Program-made: the position numbers and the translations under genes
Assembly: GCA_949825025.1 (NCBI GenBank)
Contig: OX463788.1
Location: 22,177,971-22,241,970 of the forward strand
From: Siphlonurus alternatus
Taxonomy: Eukaryota > Arthropoda > Insecta > Ephemeroptera > Siphlonuridae
Length of the DNA: 64,000 nt
Direction of reading: 5' to 3'
In this document: positions 9,668-24,600 of the stretch, in pieces
How positions within the stretch are numbered: position 1 is the first letter of the stretch
How the letters are laid out: each line of letters starts with the position of its first letter
The notes under the pieces: generated by a model
Seen by the model: the letters and a program-made list of their open reading frames with translations, nothing else
Database searches by the model: none
What the model was told of the DNA's origin: nothing

Positions 9668-12600
9668 GTGAGTTAATAATTTGACGTGCGCATATGGACA
9701 TAATAGTACATTTAAGTTGTAGACTTAAACTTAAAATAGAGCAAACAGTTTTATTTTTCTGCGGAGTTAACACAAAATTAATTAATTGCATTAATTAAGT
9801 AAACAAAAAAATAATAATATTAAAATTAAATAAAAAATTATCACAGGTCTCGTTATTGTTTTTTAGGCTGAGTTTTGGAAAAAAAAAATGATATATCATG
9901 GTGAAATGATAAATAATAATTGTATTTCCTTAAAAAAAAAAAAAAGGAATAAAAGTTCTGCAGATTAATATTGACTAAATTAAATATAAATTAATTAACA
10001 GATTTGTAATACCATGATCACAATTTAATTTTTTCTACCACATCCTAATGATGGAATAAGATTCAAGATAAAATAATTTCAAAACTTTGCTGTGATTTTT
10101 ATAGCGTTGAATTTCGGTTTGATTTTCCGGACGTGCAGTCGATATTATTTGTGGTGCTTGACACTTAAAATGCCAAATAATTTGACGTGCTAGACGTATG
10201 ACTTGGGTATTATCATGACTTTGCTTTGTCGCAATTGTTGAAATGCTGCAAATTTGTCAATAAAAATTTTCGGTGTCCAATGAGTAACGTATATAATCAA
10301 AGGCAAATAAAAATCATAAAAGAAAAATGGTTGGTCAAGTCTCAATCAAGTTGGTCTGTTATTTGATTGTGACTGATAGATAAATAATAGAAATTTAAAA
10401 AAACAAAACAAGTAACGTAAAAGCAATGGATGTAATTAAGGGATTAAATTAATGTTTAATTTATTGTCCTTCAAATAAAGATGCCCTTGCTGCTCATGTT
10501 GTTCGAGGACAACATGCTTATCTTTGTGAGATGTTGGCATAAGACCAACTGGACCACGTCAAAGACTGGAGGGACTCCCGTAATAACAATAATAATAATA
10601 AATGGGTGCGATTCACGAAGAAGTTAGCCAGGTTTCTAACCACGTTTAACTATACCTGTTTTACGTGTTAAATTTAATTGTGGTTAAGCTAAACGTGGTT
10701 AGAAATGTGGCTAACTGCTTCATGAATCGCGCCCAATATATAAAAATAAAAAAGTAATTTTGGTCCCAATAATAACGTAAACGCTGGTTGCTAGGCGTTT
10801 TGTTCTTAATGATCCAGCTGGAGTGTGACAGTCTCACATAGTTGGACATGAAATGGGAACGGCAATATAAAAGCCGCAAGTTTGATGTTCCGTGAGGAAC
10901 GGTCGTTGCATGCAGTGTACCGATTGGCCTTAAAGAAATGCTTTAGGGCATGTTGCTGCATTGATGAGCTTTGATTGCATGCATTGTCTCATCGGTCAAT
11001 GCGTGGTATTATACAAAAAAATGTCCATTGTAAATCTCTATTTGGTATATTTGCAAGGCAAGCTGTTTGTGTCACGCACAAGAAAAGGTGAATAGTGCAG
11101 AGTGTATTTTATATGTTGTATGTGCAGAAATTAAGCTTCAATAGAGCTTAACATGTGATACATAATACAAAAATGTTGATGCATGTGCATCATAGGGGCA
11201 GGTTCATTAAGTTTATTAAATTAAAAATTTATAATCTGAAAGCACAAGATAAATGTTACTTGGTGAAATATAATACGTATAATTTTTGCCAGTATCATAT
11301 TCATAATATAAGCATTGTTTACAGTAAATTTGCAATATGAACTCAATATTTGATGTTTTGATTTTCAGTGGTGTAAAATTATATGTATCAAATTACAATG
11401 ATTCCGATCCAGTTAGAATTGATTCTGAATATAATTTAATCATATTTTGTAGTTAAAATATTGATTGCAGCAAACCTGCAAGGCAATCTTGTTAAGAAAA
11501 AAAAAAAAAATGTGTGTGTTAAAAGTTGCAGGTAGAAAGTAAAAAAATTGTGCAGTAATTACAAAAGTGGTAATTTATAGTATGTGAAATAGTGTTAGGT
11601 CTGAAGATGAAGCAGTGGTATGTGAAGTGAGCTTGGAGGAGTTATAATGAAATCACAAGATTTTATCATAAAATGCTGTGGCAAGTAAACTTATGATCAC
11701 GTTTAATTATAATTTCAGTAGTAAATAAACAATAAAAAAAAAGTAATAAAAAAATGTTTGAAACATTGTCAAAATTTGAAGAAAAAAAATTGTATCAATT
11801 TTATAAAAATTTAGAATAAAATTTTGCTGTCTAAAAAAATTTGTTTGAAGGGGAAGATTCGAGATGTGAATTTCCCACAAGTAATTTTTTTTTAGTCTCC
11901 TCTCATCTCTCATGGTCGCAGGATTCTGATAAACAAACAGCCCCTAAGAGTTGGCGAGTACAGTGTTGCAAAGTCATCTTTGCAGGTACAAATATGTCAC
12001 ACAGAAGAGAGAGAGAAAAAAAAAAAGACTAAGGTTAAAACCAAGACTACTCAATAAGGAAATGGAGGGGGTCAATAGATTTTGATGAATTTCACATATG
12101 TTGCACATCTGACCTAGGTTGATGAGGTTTAGATATTATTTTTTCAAATTTAAAAAAAAAAACGAATTTCAGAACTTTTCAAAGAATCAATAAAGTGAGC
12201 AATCTTGAAAGATAAAAAAAAAAAAAAAATCGTATTTCAAATTCTGGTTGATATAGAATTATAATTTAAATTTCTATAAGTTTGTAGCAGAAATGCTAAA
12301 TTTTTTTGCATTAATTGACAATGTTGACCTTGAAATTTTATTTAGGTCAGAGGTCAAACTAAAAAAAGCGTATATTTTCAATTCAAAGCACCTAGCTAAA
12401 AAAATTTGAGATATAGGTTTTGAAGAAGGCCTATCCTTGTATAATATCTTGTTTTCAAATTTATGGCAAAATTCAAAAAATTTAAGTTACAATTTTTTTT
12501 ATTAATTAGTCCGAGCTTTTTTTCAAAACTTGGAATTTTGAATTTCGTGTTTTTTTTTGAAATTTGAAAAAATAATACTCAAACCTTATCGACCTTGGTC

Positions 12601-15600
12601 AGATTGTTAACGTACGTGAAATTTTGGGGAAAAAAATTACAAATTTTTTCCAAAAACCTCGGAATAATTAATTAAAAAAATCGTAACTTAAAAAATTTTG
12701 AATTTTGCCATAAATTTGAAAACGGTATATTATACAAGAATAGGCCTTCTTCAAAACCTATATCTCGAATTTTTTTAGCTAGGTGCTTTGAATTGAAAAT
12801 ATACGCTTTTTGTGGTTTGACCTCTGACCTTTGACCTAAATAAAATTTCAAGGTCAACATTGTCAATGCAAAAAATTTTAGCAAATCTACTACAAATTTA
12901 CAGAAATTTAAATTATAATTCTATGTCAACCAGAATTTGAGATACAATTTTTTTTTATCTTTCGAGATTGCCCTCTTCATTGATTTTTTGAAAAATTCCG
13001 AAATTCGTTTTTTTTTTTTTTTAAATTTGAAAAAATAATATCCAAACCTCATTAACCTAGGTTATATGTGTAACATATGTGAAATTCATCAAAATCTATT
13101 AACCTCGTCCATTTCCTAATTGAGTAGTCTTGGTTTTAACCTAGTTTTTCTTATTTTCAAGAAAATAACATGATAACATCAGAAAGCAGGCAGCAAAATT
13201 AGCGATAATTAAGTCTATGGAAAAAAAAAATTGTAAAAGAAAAAATGTGATGTATATTTATCAAAGAAATAAATCTGTTTAAAAATATCAATTGAGAAAA
13301 AAAAAAGTAATTACAGTAAATAAAAATTTCACGAAAATTGTTTTTGGATTGCAACTTAAGGTAGAGATAACGCCGAACAGCTGTTCGACGTGCTCTCCTT
13401 TGATTAACATGTAAACCTTAGCAAATTCACAAAAATTCTGAAATTTTTTTGAGAGACAGAAATTGGTACCTAAATGAAATCCATAGAAAACATTTCAATA
13501 CAATTTAATGAGCCAATTTTTTAAAATTATTATTATTTTTTTAATTTTCATCATAGGGCTTTCCCATGGAGAGACAAACTAAGAACTTAATTTTAAAAAA
13601 TTGGCTCGTTAAATTGTTTCGAAACTTTTTCAGTGGCTTTTAGGCACTAATATCTGCCTCTCAAAAAAATTTCAGAATTTTTGTGAATTTGCTAAGGTTT
13701 ACATGTTAATCAAAGGGGATTACGTCAAACAGCTGTTCGGCGTTATCTCTACCATAATAAGAAAAATGACAGTTTGTAAATGTTGTTAAATCAATGTTGA
13801 CTTCAATTTAAAATTAATGCTATTTAATTGGTTCACTTATAATTGTTTTCTTATGAAGGCATCAACATAAGTTACAATTTGATCGTATGTCCACTTGGAG
13901 ACAAATAAAGTTGGTCTTCATTTGAACAGGAGGGGCTAATGTAACAAATATGTTGATGCTGGAGAGAAATAGGTGCATATAGGCGCATTTCCATGGAGCG
14001 TGGAAAGCGAGAGGCTTGACGCGGCGAGAAAGGCGCACTTGCTTCAATGTCATATGGCGGCCATGTTGGCGTGGAAAAATCGCTTTCCCGCAGCGATTAA
14101 AACGCGCCGCGATTTTTCCACGCCAACATGGCCGCCATATGACATTGAAGCAAGTGCGCCTTTCTCGCCGCGCCAAGCCTCGCTTTTCACGCTGCATATA
14201 AATGCGCCTTTTAGCAGCATATTAGCTGGCTAGCAAGCAAGGTTACGTTTTTATATTCCGAAGCCGTTTTGCTTCCTCCACCACTCCCTTGACCTCGGAG
14301 ATCTCAGGCCAATGTTGGAGTATGGAGACCGATTTGAGGGTGCAATATGGACAATCTCAAGGGGGAGTCTGAGCATGCGCATAGCAAAAGGAGGGAGGGT
14401 AACGCGGGAAAGTTCCTGATATTGAGCTGAGGAATAAAAAAACGTAGCCCAACTTAGCCCTGAAGATAGTGTATTGTATGCGTCTTCGGCGCTCTCCCTC
14501 TCTCTTCGAGGCCACCCTTTGGTTATCGGGTAAAGAGAGAGAGAGAGAGAAGGACGCTCACAGGTTAGGGGAGGATGACGCTAGCACGCCAGCAAGCAAG
14601 AGGACAGATAGATTGAGACAGAGCTATGAAACAGAACTGTGTCGGGTCGGTGGTAGGTGTATAGTACCACTGGCCCATGTAAAGGAATAGACAACAATAA
14701 ATGATATCACATCAAGTTCTAGTTGTATAATTGAATAATATCTACCCACCGCCGATAATATAATGAGCATAGTTATAAGGGAACCCTGTCAAAAATAGTA
14801 TTTTTTTTTTTATATGCTCAATTGGTTCAGTTACAGGAGTTCTGTGGACATCCTCAATAAAAGCATCAATTATAGTCTCAAAATTGAAAATAGTCGAAAG
14901 ACTTTTTTTTTTTTTTTGTGACTATTTTTATTAATAATAAAGATTTAACAAGCTTATATGTTAATGTTAAATTGTTAATCCACTCACTATTCAATTTTCA
15001 TTTGAAAATATATATTATTATATCTTTATATTTTTGTTTCAGACGCCGCTTCATGACATCAAGAGGCCATCAGATTGCAGCATCAGAGTTCTGTCTGGTA
15101 ACCATGGATGGGGATTTTGTGAGCCATAGCGAACTCATTGAATCATGGCAAAAAAAGTTTGAAGAGGACCAACTCACACCTGACTGCTTCAAGGTCAGAA
15201 TTATTTTCAAATTGTGTATAATTTTTGTATTGATTATGTGGATGTCAATGTCGTCTTCTCAGAATTGAAGTTAAGTAAATGTGAGAAAATGTGTTAGAAG
15301 TTTTCATACTTTATTACATCTGACAAGATGAAAAGTCCTGCCTAAATATTTACGGTATTTAAATTTAATTTTGAATTGACAAACTACAGAGTAGAGACAC
15401 ATAAAATATCATAATTATCCTTGTATTTTTATTCAGCATTGTAAGCTGTGGATGTGTAGAACTGTATAATTTGTGAATACTTTAATATACACTGTAACTA
15501 TGTATGATTTTATGATTGCAGACTTTCTGGAAGTCAATTGTTCCTATTTTATATAAGATTGCAACTAGTCCAGAGGGAGTCCCCAAAAACATTATCGATG

Positions 15601-18600
15601 AAGGAACAAACAATATGTTGCTTTTCCAGCCCTTGGAAGAGTTCATTTTTACAAAGAAATCAAAAGCTACCTTAAAAGTGAGTGCTAAAAGTACTGTATA
15701 AACATTAAACATAAAGACATTGAAAAAGAAAACTAGGAAACTACAAATTTGAAAGTGAAAAAATATCATTTGTATCTTCTCAGCTGGTCTTCATTACAGC
15801 TATTCATTCTGTTAGTTCCCTGCTTACGCTACTCACAATGGCCAGCTCACTTGATGGTTGATGCCAATGGACTTTCTTTTCTCAGCAATTCTTGGCTTGC
15901 AACCTTTGCTTCAAGTAAGGGAAGATAAAGTCAATACCAGGAGAATTAAATTGATCATAAATGGAACCTGAACTAACAGATTTGGTAGTTGAGATGATTG
16001 CTGATTGGAATTTCTCATGATTGATTTCAACATTGCAGATTTTTACTCTTTGTTGTCTGATGAACACTGTAATGCATACTTTCATTCATGATATTAATGG
16101 TGAATTTTTCAGGAACTGAACAAACTTGAATCATCAACAACTGCCTGTGGTCATGTGTTCCGCTATGGAGAATCCACATACACATGCCGTGACTGTGCCA
16201 TGGACTCAACATGTGTCCTGTGTGTTGACTGCTTCAAGTATTCTGTCCATCGTCACCACAGGTTGGCCAATTTATAATATTTCTTTGCAACATATTTATT
16301 GGAGGAGAACTTATTTTTCAGCTAACTATTTTTTTCCCCCTGCACATTTCTCTTCATATTTTTTATTCATTAACTTTTATTTCAAAAAATATTATAATTT
16401 TCTAAACTGGTGGGCCAATGTAGCCCTTACCCCTTTTCTCTTATTCATTGTTTCACTTATTACTTACCTGGTCTCTAATAATGATGTTGACTGCTGTAGG
16501 TACAAAATGGGATCGTCTATTGGAGGAGGCTGCTGCGACTGTGGTGACAATGAAGCCTGGAAAACCGAGCCATGGTGTACCATTCACAAGGGGAGTGATG
16601 CTGAGCTGATAGAGGCAGGGGCAGGACCAACAGAGAACCTGTCAGCTGCAGAGCTTGGCAAACCTCAGGTTAGTAAATACATTCCTGCATTTTTAGGCAA
16701 TTCTTGTTGTCTGCAACTAAAAAAATACCTCTCTAGCAAGTATTTGTTATGCTGTGGGGTTGATGCACAGTGCTATTTTTGTGTTAAAAAACATATATCT
16801 GTAACAATATGAGTTTCAGTGTTGTAATTATGTTACAGCTTCAAAATTACCCTATGCTGGACGTGCTGGATCAAGCTCTTGTGAAGAGAGTGGAATTGGT
16901 TTTTGATGCTGCTCTGAGGTATTAGAATTTTAAAAAAAGTGTTTTATTCTCTTAAAGACTTTGAAATCGTCTAGGCGATAAATATTAAATTTAAGGAAAA
17001 TAAACCATTTCGGTTGTGATATATATTTTAAAGGAAAGGATAGGAATAACCAGCAAGGCCTTACCGATCAAGAAGTCACGGAAGGAGAAAATCTTGCGGT
17101 TACAGGTTCACTCGAAAAATAGTTAAATATCTACATTCAAAATGTAGATATTTAACTATTTTTCGAGTAAGGCCTTGCTGGTTATTCCTATCCTTTCTTT
17201 TAAAATATATAAAGACTTTGAAAGTAACAAAATGTCTGAAAAGTAAAAAAAAATACATAATAACAGTAATATACATTACTGTACTGGTACTGCAGTTAAA
17301 TAATAATTATATTTCAATATATACAGTAAAAACGTACTTGTTAAGACGGATTCAGATGGTGACAATGGCTATGCGAAGCGATTTTGTCACACAAGCTGTG
17401 AAATCCTATGCGGAAGCAAATTCGCCATTGCGGCGGCGAATATCATGTTAGATTATTATGCCCTTTTTTTAATCGCCAAATATTGCCGCCAATGGATGTT
17501 ACAGCAAGTGCGCATCATTCGTTTCGCGTCGCAGGCTAGAAATCGCCATGTGAATCCGCCTTTATTACGTTAAGTCAAGGGATGCAGGAAATTAGGTTTA
17601 TCAAGTATTCCGATCACGGAAAAAGCATATTGGAATTAATCTTTAAATGTTTTGTAAATAATTTTTGAGTGAACCTAGGGCTACAAGTTTTTCACCTGTT
17701 GTAACTTTATTTTTATTGGTGAGACCGTGCTGGTTCTTGATATAATATATCCTTTGCTTTTAAAAAAAAAACTTTCAAAGAAGATTATTACAACCTAAAT
17801 GGTTTAATGGTAAGGTAACACGGATCAGCTGACGCAATATTAAAATAATCCCACAGATGAAAATAATAAAAAAAAAATTAAAATTTTCTCCTGTACATCC
17901 CCTATCAGTAGGTATAATATCAGGTATGCAAATTCGAGCTAGTTTTTGAGTTATGAATTTGTACACCTATAGGCGAGGAAGCGATCGACGCTAGCTGTTA
18001 AATTAAGCGAGTAACTGGCAAGTGCCGTACTACAAGCTGAATTTATTTTTAATCGATAATAGGTATTTTCAGAAGTCCCCAAAAAAAAGTTTTCCAAAAT
18101 CGGACCATGGCATCCATCCCGAATTTACGGGTTTTTGAATAAAGAGATCGTTTAATTAAAAAATTATTATCTCAAAAACCAAAATACTTGAAAAGTTTTT
18201 GAACATACTATTAAAAAGCCCACATTTCACGCTTTTTGGAAATGTACCTTTATATAAAGTTTGTTGAAAATTTTGTCCCAAAAACCGGGTTTCATTCTAT
18301 TTTGGATATTTTTTCACTCCCTCTTTTAAGAATAACTAAAAAACTAAAGATTTTTGAGAAAAATGTTTCAAGTATTTCTTGTTACCCACATTGTTGCTAA
18401 CATTTTGACATATAAAACGTCATGATTGGAAACACCAAACTCAAAATATCGGGACGACTATGCGTTAAGATGGCATGTTTTCATGCATGTTCGCATGCTA
18501 TAACGTTAAAACCATTGAGGTATTTCGTTTGCATTCCACGCTATAATATTGAATAAAATGTTTTTATGCAACAATGCCATAACTATTTGGCTTTTGAAAC

Positions 18601-21600
18601 AGAATTTTTCAAAAATTCAAAAGTCCGGGACACCCAAAAAACCCTATTTTTTTTTTTTAAATAATTACCAAATAAGCATACTTGTTCAAATTAACAATAC
18701 TACAATAACTCAAATTTCGTCGCACTTTTGTCCTGAATTTTGGAACTCAAAAGAATAAATTATTATTCAATTTTCTTTAATTTGATAATATTATTGGTTT
18801 AATTTTGTTCTCCAATGGATTGAATTGCAATAATAATTTATTATTTTCATTTATAAGACTAACGTGTCGATCGTTACAAAATACTTACAAACAATTTGTT
18901 TTAACATTTTATTAATGATAATAATTGTTTATTGGGTTAAAAATACATAGTTTGGATGGAAAAATAATAATAAATAAATACACAAAACCCAATTGATGAA
19001 TGTAAAAAACGAAAGTCCATACACAAAATGCGTACATTCACCCAAAGAAAATAATATAAATCAGACAATAATATCGAACTACTTCGTCAAAATACATAAA
19101 ATAAAAAGTAAACTATTAATAAAATAACAAACACAAAATTGATATATGCAAAAGCATATCACACATCAGGTAAATCATACCTATCTGAATTATCGGAATT
19201 ATTAAATCGTTTTCACAGCATAATTTTAATAATTGAGTATATATGAAAGACATATAATATATTTTGCACGTAACGAAAGACTATAAATGCATGGGTCCCA
19301 AATTAATTAAGGCTATTTAATTTATTTGCTATTTGATTTGTCCTAATACTAAAAAGTAAAATTAGGACCAAGGGTATGTATTAGTCACACATTAGTGCAG
19401 AAACAGGCATTTATTTTAACAATGTATTACTAAATCAGGTGCTTGTGAGAATGTTGACAAAAAGTATATAGTGTACCTCCAAGGATACAGGCTTTAATGA
19501 TGATGCACCCACATTCAGGAACATTAATTTACTAGCTTATATTGCAGTACATATATTATATAATTTAATAGTACTTATTTATTTATTCAGAAAAGAGACT
19601 ACAGGTTAGGTAATCCGATTATAAAGAATTCAATAGTATATACAATATACCAATAGTATAATGATACAGTACTTTTAATGCTTGTAAATACTATTATAAA
19701 GACAAACGCGAGAGAAATAATACATATCGTCGCCTCAGAATGCAAATCACGTAACTACAAAAAAATTTGATGCAACTATAAACCTTATCTCACTAGAACA
19801 TAAGGGTCAAAGTTCCATCAATTTTTTTTGTAGTTACGTGATTTGCATTCTGAGGCGACGATATTTCTATTTCTATATTTTTTGGAAAGAGTGCACAATT
19901 AATAAATATTGAAATATAATTATGTATTATTTCTCTCGCGTTTGTCTTTATAATAGTATTTATAAGTATTAAATGTACTGTATAATTATACTATTGGTAT
20001 ATTATACTATTAAATTATATAATATATTTTATGTACTGCAATATAAGCTAGTAAATTAATGTTCCTGAATGTGGGTGCATCATCATTAAAGCCTGTATCC
20101 TTGGAGGTACACTATATATATATATATACTTTTTGTCAACATTCTCACAAGCACCTGATTTAGTAATACATTTGTTAAAATAAATGCCTGTTTCTGCACT
20201 AATGTATGACTAATACATACCCTTGGTCCTAATCTTACTTTTTAGTATTAGGACAAATCAAATAGCAAATAAATTTAATAGCCTTAATTATTTTGGGACC
20301 CATGCATTTATACTTACTAGTCTTTCGTTACGTGCAAAATATATTATATGTCTTTCGTATATACTCAATTAATATAATTATGCTGTGAAAACGATTTAAT
20401 AAAATGTTAAAACAAATTGTTTGTAAGTATTTTGTAACGATCGACACGTTAGTCTTATAAATGAAAATAATAAATTATTATTGCAATTCAATCCATTGGA
20501 GAACAAAATTAAACCAATAATTTTATCAAATTAAAGAAAATTGAATGATAATTTATTCTTTCGAGTTCCAAAATTCAGGACAAAAGTGCGACGAAATTTG
20601 AGTTATTGTAGTATTGTTAATTTGAACAAGTATGCTTATTTGCTAATTATTTAAAAAAAAAAAAAAAAAAATCGGGTTTTTTGAGTGTCCCGGGATTTTT
20701 TAATTTTTGAAAAATTCTGTTTCAAAAACCAAATAGTTATGGCATTGTTGCATAAAAACATTTTATTCGATATTTTAGCGTGGAATGCAAACGAAATACC
20801 TCAATGGTTTTAACGTTACAGCATGCGAACATGCATGAAAACATGCCATCTTAACGCATGGTCGTCCCGATATTTTGAGTTTGGTGTTTCCAATCATGAC
20901 GTTTTATATGTCAAAATGTTAGCAACAATGTGGGTAACAAGAAATACTTGAAACATTTTTCTCAAAAATCTTTAGTTTTTTGAGTTATTCTTAATTGAGG
21001 GAGTGAAAAAATATCCAAAATGGAATGAAACCCGGTTTTCGGGACAAAATTTTCAACAAACTTTATATAAAGGTACATTTCCAAAAAGCGTGAAATGTGG
21101 GCTTTTTAATAGTATGTTCAAAAACTTTGCAAGTATTTTGGTTTTTGAGATAATAATTTTTTTAATTAAACGATCTCTTTATTCAAAAACCCGTAAATTC
21201 GGGATGGATGCCATGGTCCGATTTTGGAAAACTTTTTTTTGGGGACTTCTGAAAATACCTATTATCGATTAAAAATAAATCCAGCTTGTAGTACGGCACT
21301 TGCCAGTTACCCTCTAAATTTCTCGATCGCTTCCTCGCCTACTAATATTCTAATAATTTAGCCACTGATAGGGGATGTAGAGGAGAACATTTTTATTTTT
21401 TTTTTCATAGTTTTCATGTGTGGGATTTTTTTAGCATTGGGTCAGCTGATCCGTGTTACCTTACCCTTAATTTCTGAATAATAAGTTTAATTTCTTTTAA
21501 ATGGAATGAACAAGGGTGATATTAATTATCTGAATATAAAATTTAAGTTTTTTTTTTAATAGTTTTTATTTCCATAATCTCCTACAATCGAAAGTATTAT

Positions 21601-24600
21601 ACAATAATACAATATCTTGAGGTTCCAGAAACATCAAATATGATACACAACACAAGACATATAACATTAAAAACAAAAACACTAAAAATTGTCAGTCATA
21701 AATGTTGCCACTGAATAATAACACTTATCAACAAGAAACTCTTTAAAGTAGAGTTCCTATCAGCTGATGTCAAAAAATGAAAACTGAGTTAGTATTTTTT
21801 TAAAATAGTTTCAGTGCTCCTACATATGTAACCGAAATCCAAAAAATTCCATCTCACATAGATTCTCCAGAAAAAGTTTCCAAAGTCAGAGTGAATGCGT
21901 CGCTTAACATGGGGCCTTACCTAAAAAAGACCCTCGAATATCTCGAAAAAATACACCGTTAAGTGGTATACAAAAAATATGACGATGTTCTATGACCCGA
22001 GTTTTAACAGAAAAACGAATAAAAAAATTTCGCTCGAATCCATTTTTCCGAAAAAAAAATCAAGAAAATTTCCCATGTTAATTTCCATAAGAGTTTTTCT
22101 TGATTTTATGACGGGAAAACGGATTCGAGAATGTATGTTTTTTAAACAACTTTTGGTTAGAGCTCGAGCCATAGAACATGGCTATATTTTTTTCATACCA
22201 CCTAACGGTGTATTTTTTCGAGATATTCGAGGTTGTTTTTTCAGGTAAGGCCCCATGTTAAATGACGCTTTCTCTCTTATTTTGTAATTTTTTTCTGAAG
22301 AACTTATGTGAGATGGAATCTTTTGGATTTCGGTTCTGTATGTAGGAGCACTGGAACTATCTTTAAAAAATACTAACTCGTTTTTTTTTTGCTGTATTTT
22401 TTGTAGTAGACCATTTACTTTAAGCTTAATAGAGAACACTTTTACATCACGTATATACTTTTAAAGAACATGGTAATTTATTATATATTCTTAAACAACT
22501 CATGAAGGGCCCTGTTCTATACATTTCAAGTCTACAAGGTTTGGGAATTAAATTTATACCATACCATTTAAGAGTAAGAGTGTTACTTACATAAAGTTCT
22601 TTTGTTTGTGGTAGCTATGCTTATGACACCTTGACGTACTACAACTACCAGCTCATTCCTGAAGGATTAAATCCACAGTCGTCAATCCTGCCAGGTCTCT
22701 TTGATGATGACCAAAATCCTCCCAACACTTACTGCACCATTTTGTACAACGATGAGTCACACACTTATGAGCAGGTGACCAATGCTGTGGTTCGTGTCAT
22801 CTCGTGCCCTCAGAAAACTGCCATGGACTTGGTGACCCAAGTCGACAGAGATGGCAGGGCACTTATCAAATATGGAGATTTTCAGGTATATATCTGCTAG
22901 CACATTTTTTTAAAGGATTTAAACTTGGTTGTGGTTGGAGCTGGGAACTTGCATCATAGCAGTTCTCTAGTACTGTATTAAACTAAAAGAGATGGCATAA
23001 AACATGAAGAGTGTTTTATTGGCATAAAACATGAAGAGTGTTTTATATTTGTACATATTTCCAGACGTGCCACCAAGTCCATGAAGAAGTGCAACGTTAC
23101 TTGACACGTTTTGGTCACACACCCTTGAAGACTCTGATTCTGCACAGTGCTACAGTTGGACATCAGAACTTTGCATTGGATTTGCTGGTGTGGATTGAAA
23201 AGATGGTGAAGCGCAATAGAGCTCTGAGACTTATCTTTTCTCGCCTCGCCATGAAAGTAAGTAGCACAATTTTTACTATCAATGGATGTATGAAGGCCAG
23301 GCAATCAAACGAGTTTAAAAAGACATTCGCTACAGGTTGGTGAAATGAGACAAGAACTTGTCCATTACGTGTAGATGTTTTAAATATCCATTTGATTGTT
23401 GAAATTCTTCTATACAATACATATCGATGTGGCAGCTCCCATTTGTCGTATCTGCATTCGTAATAAATTGGGATATAATTTTTTTACCCCATATAAAGCC
23501 CTCTTTTGAGTAAATTTAGTAGGTATTCAAATATATCGTCGTTGTAGCGCGTTTTTGGCCGATCTTCCAGTTGTAAGTTATGACTCCTTGGCCGATCTAT
23601 ATATTGTAAGTTATGACTCTCTGGCTGATCAGCTTTATTTTTGCCAGGGACGAGTGGCCGAAATGTCAAAAGTTACAACTTTTGTTTTATTGCGCCATTC
23701 GAAAGAGTGCAAAATTTGACACAAGATGGCACTAGTGGTATTTTCCTAATAATTTTCATTTAAATGCTAGAAAAATTATAAAAAAAGGGGCGAGGCCCGC
23801 GAAAACAGCTGTTTCCAAATAACACGTAACAAAATATCAACACAGAGCAAAAACTTAAATCATATATTTATTCAATCCAGTTATTTACTTCTTCTGGCTG
23901 CAAGGAATAATTTTCCTAACAGCCAATTAACATTTAATCAATCAAGTAACAAAATATCTCTCCAGATTGCATCGGGTGATCTCTAAAATCTGGAATCATG
24001 CATGAAACGATTGAATAACTCGTAATTATATGGTTCAGCTACGTGTATAATAATTAACTTAATAATTAAATGTGATTTTTTCAAAATTGTTGTGATTTTG
24101 TTGTTATAAATATTATTTTGTTATTGCGGCGCGCGCCCTACAGTATATATATCGGAAAGAAATAATTAAGCTTTTAGTATGTTAATTTTGATACACATCT
24201 GCCTGTGGGGGAAAATATTGCAACTAACCACAATAATTAAAAGGCGTCACAAAGATCTGTAACTTGCATGCATATATTGTAGAGTGTCGTAATAACTATA
24301 ATATGTAGATAAAAAATACCAGTATTTAAATAAAATTATTATTTTACGATATATAGCTGGTATAGTATTACATTTTTTTTTAGAAATTATAATATACTAG
24401 GACGTTCTTATATAACTAGGAAAAATTAGCAAATAAAATTGTATTATTATTATTATTTTTTTGCAAGTTATTTTATATTTTTTTACCATATATCGCTGCG
24501 TATAATAATATATTGTGGGATGTTAAAAAAGTTTCTAAAAACATGTTTTTATGCTGCATGGCTTGAAAGAGTCGAAGTGCGACAGCTAATACAGTAGGTC

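Larger units (their letters stand above)
13940..14777 (+). repeat. 390-bp interspersed repeat, copy with two nested insertions
   Basis: Same sequence as 8702-9090 but interrupted at about 13981-14211 and 14241-14449. The uninterrupted copy serves as the empty-site reference. Confidence 0.9.

Noticed and set aside
9338..9791. Minus-strand open frames over the GC-rich patch
   Set aside because: No splice or domain support; the plus strand has a Kozak ATG, donor and phase match to the UBR gene.
13862..14233. GC-rich open frames on both strands
   Set aside because: They lie in the arms of a palindromic MITE, which yields mirrored frames.
16126..16812. A single 228-residue open frame over the UBR box
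   Set aside because: It reads through an intron (16262-16499) and in a different start frame; the spliced form has the correct UBR box.
21003..22439. Open frames of about 85-90 residues on both strands
   Set aside because: They fall in fold-back arms and show no transposase motifs.
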